Assembly (NCBI GenBank): GCA_946478675.1
Contig: CAMLEF010000107.1
Span: 1 to 12,281, forward strand
DNA: 12,281 bases
Direction: 5' to 3'
Source of the DNA: an uncultured Flavobacteriales bacterium
GTDB lineage: Bacteria > Bacteroidota > Bacteroidia > Palsa-965
How positions within the stretch are numbered: the stretch's first letter is position 1; each line of letters starts with the position of its first letter. The translations under genes were made by a program, and so were the position numbers. Positions 5,730 to 12,281 of the stretch are shown in pieces. The notes beneath the pieces were generated by a model. The model worked only from the letters and a program-made list of their open reading frames with translations. It did not search any database and was not told the DNA's origin.

Positions 5730-7016
5730 ATGAACGTACTTCTCCTCGGATCGGGCGGCCGCGAGCATGCTTTCGCCTGGAAACTTTCCCAAAGCAAAAA
5801 ACTGTCGAAGCTTTTCATTGCGCCCGGTAATGCCGGAACGGCGCAATGCGGAACCAACGTCAACATGGCGGCGACGGATTTTGCCGCGATCAAAACGTTT
5901 GTGCTGGCGAACAACGTCGAGATGGTCGTCGTTGGCCCGGAAGATCCGCTGGTGAAAGGCGTGCACGATTTTTTTCTCGCGGATGAGCAGCTGAAATCCA
6001 TTCCCGTGATCGGTCCGCCGAAAGCCGGCGCGCAGCTCGAGGGCAGCAAGGATTTCTCCAAGCAGTTCATGATCCGCCACCACATTCCGACGGCCGCTTA
6101 CGAAACGTTCACGAAAGATTCGCTCGATGCCGGTTATGCGTTTCTTGAAAAACTTTCGCCGCCGTACGTGCTGAAAGCCGACGGTCTCGCCGCAGGAAAA
6201 GGCGTTGTCATTCCCACCACGCTCGACGCTGCGAAAGCGGAATTGAAAGCGATGCTCGCCGATGCGAAGTTCGGTGACGCCGGCAGCAAAGTCGTGATCG
6301 AAGAATTTCTCAAAGGCATCGAGCTCTCCGTTTTCGTGCTGACCGACGGCGTTTCGTATCAATTGCTGCCCGCCGCCAAAGATTACAAGCGCATCGGCGA
6401 CGGCGACACGGGCCTCAACACCGGCGGAATGGGCGCGGTTTCTCCTGTGCCGTTTGCCGACGAAGCGTTCCTGGAAAAAGTGGAAGACCGCATCGTGAAA
6501 CCGACGATCGAAGGATTGAAGAAAGACGGCATTCCGTACGCGGGTTTCATCTTCATCGGCCTGATGAACGACAACGGCGATCCGAAAGTCATCGAATACA
6601 ATTGCCGCATGGGCGATCCCGAAACGGAAGTGGTGCTGCCGCGCATTCAGAACGATCTGCTCGAACTGTTCATCGCGGTGGGCGAAAAGAAACTCTCTTC
6701 CTTCAAAGCGCAAATCGATCCGCGCACGGCGACGACGGTGATGATGGTGGCCGGCGGTTATCCCGGCGATTATGAAAAAGGGAAAGTCATCAGCGGTCTT
6801 GAAAATGTAAAAGACGCGATGGCCTTTCATGCAGGAACAAAAAATTCCGGCAACGACGTCGTCACCAACGGCGGTCGTGTGATCGCGTTCACCGCTTTCG
6901 GTCATTCGATCAAAGAAGCGATTGAAAAATCCTACGCGGCCGCGAATGCCGTAAAATTCCAGGATTGTTATTTCCGCAAAGACATCGGCCAGGATTTGAT
7001 GAAGCTGGGCGTTTAG
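5730..7016 (+). CDS. purD: Phosphoribosylamine--glycine ligase (GAR synthetase)
   Basis: This 428-residue protein has the normal length for monofunctional PurD. It joins phosphoribosylamine and glycine using ATP to form glycinamide ribonucleotide, the second step of de novo purine synthesis in the cytoplasm. Visible family features in order are the N-terminal GSGGREHA motif (7-14), VVVGPEDPLVKG (66-77), the ATP-grasp loop KADGLAAGKGV (149-159), NTGGMGAVSP (230-239) and the metal-binding EYNCRMGDPETE block (289-300). These include Glu289 and Asn291, the usual metal ligands. The start at 5730 places the N-terminal motif exactly as in other PurD proteins, so the very short gap to the -7 box is real. 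An efficient terminator follows. purQ lies 1.7 kb downstream under its own promoter, so the purine genes are neighbours but not one operon here. Confidence 0.98.
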   Translation: MNVLLLGSGGREHAFAWKLSQSKKLSKLFIAPGNAGTAQCGTNVNMAATDFAAIKTFVLANNVEMVVVGPEDPLVKGVHDFFLADEQLKSIPVIGPPKAGAQLEGSKDFSKQFMIRHHIPTAAYETFTKDSLDAGYAFLEKLSPPYVLKADGLAAGKGVVIPTTLDAAKAELKAMLADAKFGDAGSKVVIEEFLKGIELSVFVLTDGVSYQLLPAAKDYKRIGDGDTGLNTGGMGAVSPVPFADEAFLEKVEDRIVKPTIEGLKKDGIPYAGFIFIGLMNDNGDPKVIEYNCRMGDPETEVVLPRIQNDLLELFIAVGEKKLSSFKAQIDPRTATTVMMVAGGYPGDYEKGKVISGLENVKDAMAFHAGTKNSGNDVVTNGGRVIAFTAFGHSIKEAIEKSYAAANAVKFQDCYFRKDIGQDLMKLGV

Positions 7017-7042
7017 CGAAGTCTTTCCTACGGCACAAAAAG

Positions 7043-7073
7043 AAAAGCACGGCGATGAAACCGTGCTTTTTTT
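7043..7073. terminator. Bidirectional rho-independent terminator between purD and the small membrane protein gene
   Basis: A perfect 10-bp stem (AAAAGCACGG at 7043-7052, CCGTGCTTTT at 7061-7070) closes an 8-base loop and continues into T bases to 7073. The stem starts with an A-run, so the opposite strand also ends in a T-run. This suits the convergent genes on both sides. Confidence 0.92.
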
Positions 7074-7092
7074 ATAAATAGAGATAGCGTGC

Positions 7093-7287
7093 TTATTGGA
7101 GTTTGCCTTCAGCAGCTGCTTTCTTGTTGTATTTGGCTTGAACATACATCCAGATTGCAAAGGCGATGAAGCCCATAGCAATGAAGATCTTGTTCGGAGA
7201 GAGGTGGTCGTACATCCATTCCAGGCCTTCGAAGCAGGTGTAAAAACCGCGGCCTACGCTGTACCAGAAACCTTCCTGTTGCATCAT
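7093..7287 (-). CDS. Small conserved-looking single-span membrane protein
   Basis: The product has 64 residues. It has an aromatic amphipathic N-terminal half (FWYSVGRGFYTCFEGLEW, 7-24), one hydrophobic span (~33-50, KIFIAMGFIAFAIWMYVQ) and a short charged tail (AKYNKKAAAEGK). I take it as a real gene because it has a full TTG-N18-TACCTTTG promoter upstream, a terminator downstream, and protein-like composition. Its place between purD and a DUF6427-like membrane gene recalls small membrane proteins such as DUF6341 found near similar genes in other Bacteroidota. This is from memory of gene neighbourhoods, not a search. Two adjacent ATGs (7287 and 7284) could both serve as start. Function unknown; it could assist a membrane complex. 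Confidence 0.82.
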   Translation of the reverse strand: MMQQEGFWYSVGRGFYTCFEGLEWMYDHLSPNKIFIAMGFIAFAIWMYVQAKYNKKAAAEGKLQ

Positions 7288-7313
7288 GGTGAGTATGTTT
7301 TATTGTACGGGGA

Positions 7314-7344
7314 CAAAGGTAACAGTTTCGTTAAATCTGCAAAA
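7314..7344 (-). promoter_or_regulatory. Promoter of the small membrane protein gene
   Basis: On the minus strand TTTTG (7344-7340) is followed after 18 bases by TACCTTTG (7321-7314). This is a textbook Bacteroidota TTG-N(17-23)-TAnnTTTG promoter and the best in the window. The leader to the ATG at 7287 would be about 20 bases. Confidence 0.75.
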
Positions 7345-7372
7345 TGAGGGGAAAAGGTGCGGAGTTGCGGGG

Positions 7373-7400
7373 TTGCGAAGGTGCGGGTTGCGAAGGTGCG
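7373..7400 (+). repeat. GC-rich intergenic repeat, left cluster (TTGCGAAGGTGCG x2)
   Basis: TTGCGAAGGTGCG occurs at 7373-7385 and 7388-7400 (period 15), with related GTTGCGG fragments just before. A 20-base stretch, TGCGAAGGTGCGGGTTGCGA at 7374-7393, recurs exactly at 8527-8546 on the far side of the next gene. Confidence 0.8.
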
Positions 7401-7417
7401 GGCGGGAAACGTGCTTA

Positions 7418-7435
7418 CTCCGATGGCTATCGGAG
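7418..7435. repeat. Small hairpin CTCCGAT-GGCT-ATCGGAG
   Basis: A perfect 7-bp stem with a 4-base loop lies directly after the left repeat cluster. There is no T-run, so it is not a terminator. It may be part of the same intergenic element. Confidence 0.6.
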
Positions 7436-7545
7436 GCCCTTATGTGTCTCAAGTGGTTCCCCAACCCCACCCGACGCCTGCTCAATATTCTCCCACTGCT
7501 GTCCTTTTTCCTTCCTCATCTCCATCAACTCCCTAATTTTACCGC

Positions 7546-8523
7546 GTGCTGATCAAGACCGTCCGTGCCAACCAGCCCTTTTCGCTGGTCCTTATCCCGC
7601 TGATCGGGGTGCTGCTGTGGCTGCCGGGGTTGCTGCATCCTTCCGCGCCCGCGCCGCAGGTCAACATGCCGCTGTACGAAGCGCTTGACGGTTTCCTGCG
7701 ATTGCATCCGCTGTTCAGCGTCATCACCGGCATGCTGCTGGCCATGACCGAGGCGTTCCTGCTCAACTACATCATTTACCAGCACCAGGTCCTGGTGAAA
7801 AAATCGTGGCTGCCGGCCCTGCTTTTCGTAGTGCTTTCCGCCTGCACGCCCGGGCTCCTGTGGCTGCACGCACCGTTGATTGCGGGACTTTTCCTGCTGG
7901 GTGCGCTGCACGTGCTGCTGGGCACGTATCGCATGGACAAAGCCTTCGGCGCGGTGTTCAACGCTGGTTTGCTGGTCGGTATCGCGGGATTGTTTTACCT
8001 GCCTTCGATGGTGTTTTTGCTCTTCGCGATCATCACCCTCATTCTCATCCGCCCGTTCATCTGGCGCGAATGGCTCATCTTCCTCATCGGCGCCATGATC
8101 CCGTGGATCTATTCCGGCGTCTGGTTCTTCTGGCACGACCAGCTCTCCGGCATCACCCGCCGTTTGCTCGTCGACCCGATCGTTCACCGCGATTTCTTCC
8201 TGAAGCTGCCGGTGGAATATTATGCGCTCACTTTCGTCACCGGCTGCCTGTTGCTGGTTGCTGCCGGTCGCTTCGTAGCCGGGGCCGGAACGTCTACGCT
8301 GAAAACGAAAAAAGGCGTGTCGGTGATGATCTGGTTTCTCGTCTTCAGCCTGCTGGCCGTTATTCCCGCGCAAAACTTCGCCGTGTCGGGATTTCTCTTC
8401 GCGGTTTTCCCAATGGCCCTTTTCATTTCCAACTACTTTCTCCAGGCCCGTCGTCTCTGGCTGGCCGAAACGATCTTCCTGTTGATGCTCATCAGCATCG
8501 GGCTCACGTATTATTTGAAATAG
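7546..8523 (+). CDS. Polytopic membrane protein, DUF6427-like
   Basis: This 325-residue protein is very hydrophobic. I estimate 9-10 transmembrane segments, beginning with VLIPLIGVLLWLPGLL (~15-30) and ending with ETIFLLMLISIGLTYYL (~307-323). Short charged loops (KKSW near 86; HRDFFLK near 215) separate them. The overall pattern and its place near purD resemble the DUF6427 membrane proteins of Bacteroidota, whose function is unknown; the family call is from memory and moderate. The start is GTG at 7546, because an in-frame TAA lies at 7534-7536 and no ATG is nearby. A weak -7-like TAATTTTA (7534-7541) sits immediately upstream. The gene has copies of the GCGAAGGTGCG repeat on both sides and is divergent from the small membrane protein gene, with which it may be functionally linked. 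Confidence 0.85.
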   Translation: MLIKTVRANQPFSLVLIPLIGVLLWLPGLLHPSAPAPQVNMPLYEALDGFLRLHPLFSVITGMLLAMTEAFLLNYIIYQHQVLVKKSWLPALLFVVLSACTPGLLWLHAPLIAGLFLLGALHVLLGTYRMDKAFGAVFNAGLLVGIAGLFYLPSMVFLLFAIITLILIRPFIWREWLIFLIGAMIPWIYSGVWFFWHDQLSGITRRLLVDPIVHRDFFLKLPVEYYALTFVTGCLLLVAAGRFVAGAGTSTLKTKKGVSVMIWFLVFSLLAVIPAQNFAVSGFLFAVFPMALFISNYFLQARRLWLAETIFLLMLISIGLTYYLK

Positions 8524-8526
8524 TGG

Positions 8527-8582
8527 TGCGAAGGTGCGGGTTGCGAGTTGCGAAGGTGCGGGTTACGAGTTGCGAAGGTGCG
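8527..8582 (+). repeat. GC-rich intergenic repeat, right cluster (TGCGAAGGTGCG x3)
   Basis: Units lie at 8527-8538, 8548-8560 and 8570-8582 (period about 22). They begin right after the stop codon of the membrane protein gene. The partly complementary segment at 8623-8646 (CGCAACGACGCACC, then CCTCCGCAAC) follows 40 bases later, so the transcript could form an imperfect hairpin before purQ. Confidence 0.8.
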
Positions 8583-8667
8583 AGGGTTGGAGGACAAATT
8601 CTCTGATTTTATAGAAAACCCGCGCAACGACGCACCCCGGACCTCCGCAACACACCTCTCAAATTCT

Positions 8668-8675
8668 TATCTTTG
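8668..8675 (+). promoter_or_regulatory. -7 box of purQ
   Basis: TATCTTTG matches TAnnTTTG exactly, with the ATG 20 bases further on. The A/T-rich start region stands out from the GC-rich repeat upstream. No TTG is seen 17-23 bases before it. Confidence 0.6.
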
Positions 8676-8695
8676 CACCACAAAACTTCTTTCCA

Positions 8696-9388
8696 ATGAA
8701 ATTCGGCGTTGTAATTTTCCCCGGCTCCAACTGCGACCAGGATATGATCTATGTGCTCGGCACGATCATGGGGCAGGAGGTGGTCGAGCTCTGGCATAAA
8801 GATCATGACCTCAAAGGCGTGGATTGCGTGGTGCTCCCCGGCGGTTTCTCCTATGGCGATTACCTGCGTTCCGGCGCCATCGCCCGTTTTTCGCCGATCA
8901 TGAAAGAAGTGATCGAGTTCGCCAATAAAGGCGGGTACGTTTTCGGCGTCTGCAACGGCTTCCAGATCCTCTGCGAATCCGGTTTGCTGCCCGGCGCGCT
9001 GCTGCACAACAACGAGCGCAAATTCATCTGCAAAAACGTTTTCATCAAAGCGCAAACGAAAGACACGCTGCTCACGCAGGCCGTTCCGCAGGACCGCGCG
9101 CTGAAAATTCCGATCGCGCACGGCGAAGGAAAATATTACGCTGACGAAAAAACGCTGAAGGCGATGAATGCCAACGGCCAGATCCTCTTCCGCTATTGCG
9201 ACGAGAACGGCGAGATCACTGAATCCTCCAACCCGAACGGCGCTACCGAAAATATCGCAGGCGTTTGCAATGCCGGCAAGAACGTTTTCGGCATGATGCC
9301 CCACCCGGAACGCGCTGCCGATCCCGAGTTGCGCAACACCGATGGAAAGTTTCTTTTCGAATCGCTGCTCAGCCTCGTGAACGCGTAA
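8696..9388 (+). CDS. purQ: Phosphoribosylformylglycinamidine synthase, glutaminase subunit
   Basis: This 230-residue class I glutamine amidotransferase supplies ammonia to PurL for conversion of FGAR to FGAM, the fourth step of de novo purine synthesis. The small length indicates the separate-subunit (PurQ/PurL/PurS) type rather than the long fused enzyme. Visible features are FPGSNCDQD near the N-terminus (8-16), LPGGFSYGDYLRSGAI (47-62), the nucleophile elbow GVCNGFQ with Cys86, and the His/Glu of the catalytic triad in PHPERA (His203, Glu205). All catalytic residues are present. purS and purL are not in the window and must lie elsewhere. The gene has its own promoter and a strong terminator, so it appears monocistronic. 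Confidence 0.97.
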   Translation: MKFGVVIFPGSNCDQDMIYVLGTIMGQEVVELWHKDHDLKGVDCVVLPGGFSYGDYLRSGAIARFSPIMKEVIEFANKGGYVFGVCNGFQILCESGLLPGALLHNNERKFICKNVFIKAQTKDTLLTQAVPQDRALKIPIAHGEGKYYADEKTLKAMNANGQILFRYCDENGEITESSNPNGATENIAGVCNAGKNVFGMMPHPERAADPELRNTDGKFLFESLLSLVNA

Positions 9389-9419
9389 TTGAGCGCGTAA
9401 GTTTTTAAAGGATTGTCTT

Positions 9420-9443
9420 AGGAGCCGCAAGGCTCCTTTTTTT
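9420..9443 (+). terminator. Rho-independent terminator after purQ
   Basis: A perfect 7-bp stem AGGAGCC (9420-9426) and GGCTCCT (9431-9437) closes a GCAA tetraloop and runs into seven T bases to 9443. It lies 32 bases after the purQ stop. Confidence 0.95.
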
Positions 9444-9476
9444 GTCGTTGAAGGAGTGGGGTTTGTCGAATAGTCG

Positions 9477-9508
9477 TTTGAAAACCAGATATTTCTTGCC
9501 AACTTTTG
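9477..9508 (+). promoter_or_regulatory. Candidate promoter of the T9SS surface protein gene
   Basis: TTTG at 9477-9480 is followed after 20 bases by AACTTTTG (9501-9508), one base off TAnnTTTG. The -7 box is enclosed by an inverted repeat, TTGCCA (9496-9501) and TGGCAA (9511-9516). The leader to the ATG at 9535 would be about 20 bases. Confidence 0.45.
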
Positions 9509-9534
9509 TGTGGCAATCTATAATGCCTTTCCCC

Positions 9535-12240
9535 ATGAAACGAACCCTGACCCTTCTTCCCGCACTGCTGTTTGCATTTGGCGCATTCGCACAAGCCCCC
9601 GAGATCGGCACTCCCGGCTGGGCCGCGCAGCACCCGTCGGACCAATCCGTCACGCGCCAGGCCGGTCCGCAGTTTTCCCCGCAGAACGGCAACGACACGC
9701 TGACCACGCTCTACAACAATTCTGCGTGCGGCCTCAACTATACGACCGCTTCGGTCCGCCTCGGGCAGCGCTTCCAGCCCGCGGGACTGCCGCAGCCGGC
9801 GCCGATGACCGTTATGATGCCTGCGTGCGCCGTCATTGACAAAGCGTATCTCTACACCGAAGCGCTCGGCGTTACTCCGGCGATCACCGCCAACCTCACC
9901 AATCCTTCTTCGCAGAGCACCAGCTACAATATGTCGCTCATCGGCAGCTCGGTCGACGTGTGCTGGGGCATGAACGGAACGCACGTGTGGCGCGCCGACG
10001 TGACCGCGAGCATTACCGGCCCGGGTACCTACACCATCAGCGGCCTTCCCACCGATCCCACCGCGACGAGTACGACGGTCGACGTAGAAGGCGCCACGCT
10101 CGTCATCATCTACACCGATCCGTATGCTTCGTTCACCGGAACGCTTATCCTCGACGACGGTTGCCATACGGTTACCGGCGGTTCGCTCACGCATACGATG
10201 ACCGGTTTCTCGGCCTGCGCGAATTCCACTGCCGCTTCGTCGTTTATGCTCGTCGGTGACATGCAGATGATGGGTTACAACATCACGATGAACGGCAACA
10301 ACGTCACGCAGCCGATGTGGGACTGGTGGAATGAAATTTCCGCGCCGACCAACGTTACGAACGGACAAGGATCGTGCACGTTTACCATGAACGATTTAGG
10401 CGATTGCTATACGCTCGCTGCCGCAGGATTGTATTACCAGACGCCCTGCCAGTCCTGCACGCCTGCAATCAGCCCGCTTTCCGCCACGACGACGATCAAC
10501 GCGGCAACCTGCCTCAACAACGGTTCCGTTTCGGTGTCCGTCACCGGCGGCAACGGCAACTACACGTATCTCTGGCTGCCGACCAATCAAACTACCGCCA
10601 CGGCCACGAACCTCATGGCGAACACCTACACGGTTTACATCACCGACGGCAGCAACTGCACGTCAGCGACGGTTACCGTTCCGTACAACGGCATGACGCT
10701 GGCCACAACGGTTACCCCGGCCACCTGCAACAACGGCGGCACAGCGACCGTTTCGATCAGCGGCGGCACCGGTCCTTTCACGTACCAATGGAGCAACGGA
10801 GATACGACGGCAACTGCAACGAACCTGAACCCGGGTTACGTTACGGTGTACGTCACGGACCAGGCCACCGGCTGTACGCGGAGCTCCGGCGGTTACATCA
10901 ACAGCACCGCGATGAGTCTGAGCTCCTGGAGCTCTCCCGCCACCTGCAGCGCATCGAACGGTTCGGTCTACTGCAACGTCAGCGGCGGCGCACCTCCGTA
11001 CACGGTTCTCTGGCAGCCGGGCAATTACACTACGTATGCCGTCAACAACCTGCCCGCAGGAACCTATACGCTGAGCATTACCGACAGCACCGGCTGCACG
11101 ACGACAAACAGCGTTACTGTCGGCTCCACCGGCAACGGCGGGCTCAGCATCTTCGGCGGCGGCACTTACAGCTGCGGCGATTCCATCGTGCTGTATGCTT
11201 CGTGCAACGACCCGAATGCGACGTACAGTTGGTCGCCTGCTGCTACACTGACGACGCCGAACAGTGCCTGGACAGGCTGCAACGCCATGACGACAACCAC
11301 GTACACGGTGACGGTCAATTCCAGCTGCGGCATTCTCACGGACACGGTGACCGTTAACGTCGGCAGCGTCAACCAGCACGTCGAAGAGATCTGTTTCGTG
11401 ACGATCGATACGTCGCTGAACAAAAACATCGTGATCTGGGAACGCTGGAATTCGCCGGTGTCGGGATCGTACAATATCTATCGCGAGACGTCGGTGTCCG
11501 GTGTGTATGCGCTCGTCGGTTCGCAACCCATTTCGCAATTCTCGACCTTCATCGATATGACGTCGAACCCGCAGGTGATGGCGAACCGTTACGTGATCAC
11601 GACCGTTGATACCTGCGGCGTGGAATCCGATACGAGCTATCACCACCGCACGGTCCACCTGCAGACGACGCCCACCGGCAACGGCGGATGGAACCTGAGC
11701 TGGACGGCATACGAAGGCCTGCCGATCGCGACGTACAACATTTATCGCGGCACTTCGATCAGCACGCTCACGCTTCTCACGCAGGTCGCAGGCAACGTGT
11801 TTACGTACACGGACCTCGCGCCGCCCGCAGGACAGAATTACTACATGATCGAAGCGGTGCATCCGTTCGGCGGCTGCAACCCCGCGCGCATGGCGGCAGG
11901 CTCCGGCAATTTCTCGCCGCTCGAATACAGCTCCGCACTTTCGAACATCAGCATCGCTACTCCGAACGGCATCGAAAATCTCCAGTTGGAAAATTCACTG
12001 CAGCTGACGCCGAACCCCGGCAACGGAACGTTCCAGCTCTCGATGACGCTCGGCCTGCAGCAGCCGGTAACCGTAACGGTATTCGATAACACCGGACGCA
12101 ACGTACATGCGCAACAAGTCGCTGCAACGGCAGGACCGAACGTGGTGTCGATGGATCTTTCTTCGCTGAGCGCGGGAACGTATCTCGTGCAGGTGAAAAC
12201 GGAAAGCGGAACGGCTGTCCGCCGCCTGGTTATTCAGTAA
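9535..12240 (+). CDS. T9SS-secreted modular surface protein with SprB repeats and fibronectin-like domains
   Basis: The product has 901 residues. Residues 1-20 are a signal peptide (MKR, hydrophobic core, AFAQ), which supports the ATG at 9535; an ATG four codons upstream is also possible. Residues ~40-310 form a Cys-containing beta-rich region with WRADVTASITGPGTYTISGL and EGATLVIIYTDP, resembling DUF3344-type regions of surface proteins (moderate). Three SprB-like repeats follow (~312-382, 388-455, 463-530; pattern G-x-V-x-V-x-GG-x-x-Y-x-Y-x-W then LxAGTYTVxVTD-xx-C). Next come a PKD/Ig-like segment (~535-611) and two fibronectin-III-like modules, each with a YNIYR motif (646-650 and 734-738). 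Residues ~821-901 are a complete type A T9SS sorting domain: LTPNPGNGTFQLSM, VFDNTGRNV, LSSLSAGTYLVQV and a C-terminal RRLVIQ. The protein is expected to be exported, crossed by the outer membrane T9SS and anchored or released at the surface. SprB repeats are known from the gliding adhesin; adhesion is likely but not shown. Confidence 0.95.
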   Translation: MKRTLTLLPALLFAFGAFAQAPEIGTPGWAAQHPSDQSVTRQAGPQFSPQNGNDTLTTLYNNSACGLNYTTASVRLGQRFQPAGLPQPAPMTVMMPACAVIDKAYLYTEALGVTPAITANLTNPSSQSTSYNMSLIGSSVDVCWGMNGTHVWRADVTASITGPGTYTISGLPTDPTATSTTVDVEGATLVIIYTDPYASFTGTLILDDGCHTVTGGSLTHTMTGFSACANSTAASSFMLVGDMQMMGYNITMNGNNVTQPMWDWWNEISAPTNVTNGQGSCTFTMNDLGDCYTLAAAGLYYQTPCQSCTPAISPLSATTTINAATCLNNGSVSVSVTGGNGNYTYLWLPTNQTTATATNLMANTYTVYITDGSNCTSATVTVPYNGMTLATTVTPATCNNGGTATVSISGGTGPFTYQWSNGDTTATATNLNPGYVTVYVTDQATGCTRSSGGYINSTAMSLSSWSSPATCSASNGSVYCNVSGGAPPYTVLWQPGNYTTYAVNNLPAGTYTLSITDSTGCTTTNSVTVGSTGNGGLSIFGGGTYSCGDSIVLYASCNDPNATYSWSPAATLTTPNSAWTGCNAMTTTTYTVTVNSSCGILTDTVTVNVGSVNQHVEEICFVTIDTSLNKNIVIWERWNSPVSGSYNIYRETSVSGVYALVGSQPISQFSTFIDMTSNPQVMANRYVITTVDTCGVESDTSYHHRTVHLQTTPTGNGGWNLSWTAYEGLPIATYNIYRGTSISTLTLLTQVAGNVFTYTDLAPPAGQNYYMIEAVHPFGGCNPARMAAGSGNFSPLEYSSALSNISIATPNGIENLQLENSLQLTPNPGNGTFQLSMTLGLQQPVTVTVFDNTGRNVHAQQVAATAGPNVVSMDLSSLSAGTYLVQVKTESGTAVRRLVIQ

Positions 12241-12257
12241 AGTGGTTTTGGAAAATG

Positions 12258-12281
12258 AAAAGCCCCGGTTGTTACAGCCGG
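12258..12281 (+). terminator. Terminator hairpin cut by the right edge
   Basis: AAAAGCCCCGG (12258-12268), a loop of nine bases, and then CCGG (12278-12281) begin what looks like a long stem. The window ends inside the second arm, 40 bases after the stop of the surface protein gene. Confidence 0.6.

Noticed and set aside
5709..7181. 490-codon minus-strand frame across purD
   Set aside because: purD is certain on the other strand with all motifs. This frame is rich in His, Phe and Arg, and would read through the terminator.
7525..8373. 282-codon minus-strand frame rich in Gln, Glu, Arg and His
   Set aside because: It is antisense to the hydrophobic membrane protein gene, whose Leu/Val-rich codons give this composition by complementarity.
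9433..9456. Alternative pairing of CTCCTT with AAGGAG downstream, resembling an antiterminator
   Set aside because: The arms are only 6 bp and the next gene has its own promoter downstream, so a switch is not needed to explain the sequence.
8609..9502. 297-codon minus-strand frame over purQ
   Set aside because: purQ is certain on the plus strand, and the frame crosses the purQ terminator.
9442..9534. N-terminal extension of the surface protein from a TTG at 9442
   Set aside because: That start lies in the T-run of the purQ terminator, and the extension would put 31 residues before a normal signal peptide.
10663..11862. 399-codon minus-strand frame inside the surface protein gene
   Set aside because: The plus strand encodes SprB repeats and fibronectin-like modules in one frame to the sorting domain. 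The antisense has shadow composition.

Overview
The window looks like chromosomal DNA from a member of the Bacteroidota, probably an environmental lineage with moderate to high GC. Three things support this: a type IX secretion (T9SS) C-terminal sorting domain, SprB-type surface repeats, and promoter elements of the Bacteroidota form TAnnTTTG found just upstream of most genes. No tRNA, rRNA, CRISPR array, transposase or phage gene was recognised.

Layout. (1) 1-2529, minus strand: the first 843 codons of a large secreted protein that runs off the left edge. It has a signal peptide, a six-Asp-box (Ycf48/BNR-like) propeller, two tandem copies of a ~157-residue module, two dockerin-like calcium loops, and the start of a beta-rich, cohesin-like segment. 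(2) 2530-2705: divergent promoter region with a 17-bp direct repeat. (3) 2706-4109, plus: a 467-residue helical protein of unknown function that starts at TTG. (4) 4148-4693 and 4759-5520, minus: a SnoaL-like lipoprotein and, upstream of it, an AraC-family regulator. Related short repeats lie on both sides of this pair. (5) 5730-7016, plus: purD, followed by a bidirectional terminator. (6) 7093-7287, minus: a 64-residue membrane protein. (7) 7546-8523, plus: a polytopic membrane protein resembling DUF6427, with copies of a GC-rich intergenic repeat on both sides. (8) 8696-9388, plus: purQ with its own promoter and terminator. (9) 9535-12240, plus: a 901-residue T9SS cargo protein with three SprB repeats, fibronectin-like modules and a complete sorting domain, followed by a terminator hairpin cut by the right edge.

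How they fit together. PurD and PurQ catalyse early steps of de novo IMP synthesis. Each has its own promoter, so they form a loose neighbourhood rather than one operon, with the two membrane genes between them. The AraC regulator and the SnoaL-like lipoprotein may be functionally linked. The two large secreted proteins at the edges are probably unrelated surface or extracellular proteins.

No certain new system is visible. The best leads are the intergenic repeat families (GCGAAGGTGCG units around the membrane gene, CATTAGCA tandem units that run into the purD promoter, and elements around the araC/SnoaL pair), the direct repeat at the TTG-start gene, and the unusual dockerin-like/cohesin-like architecture of the left-edge protein.
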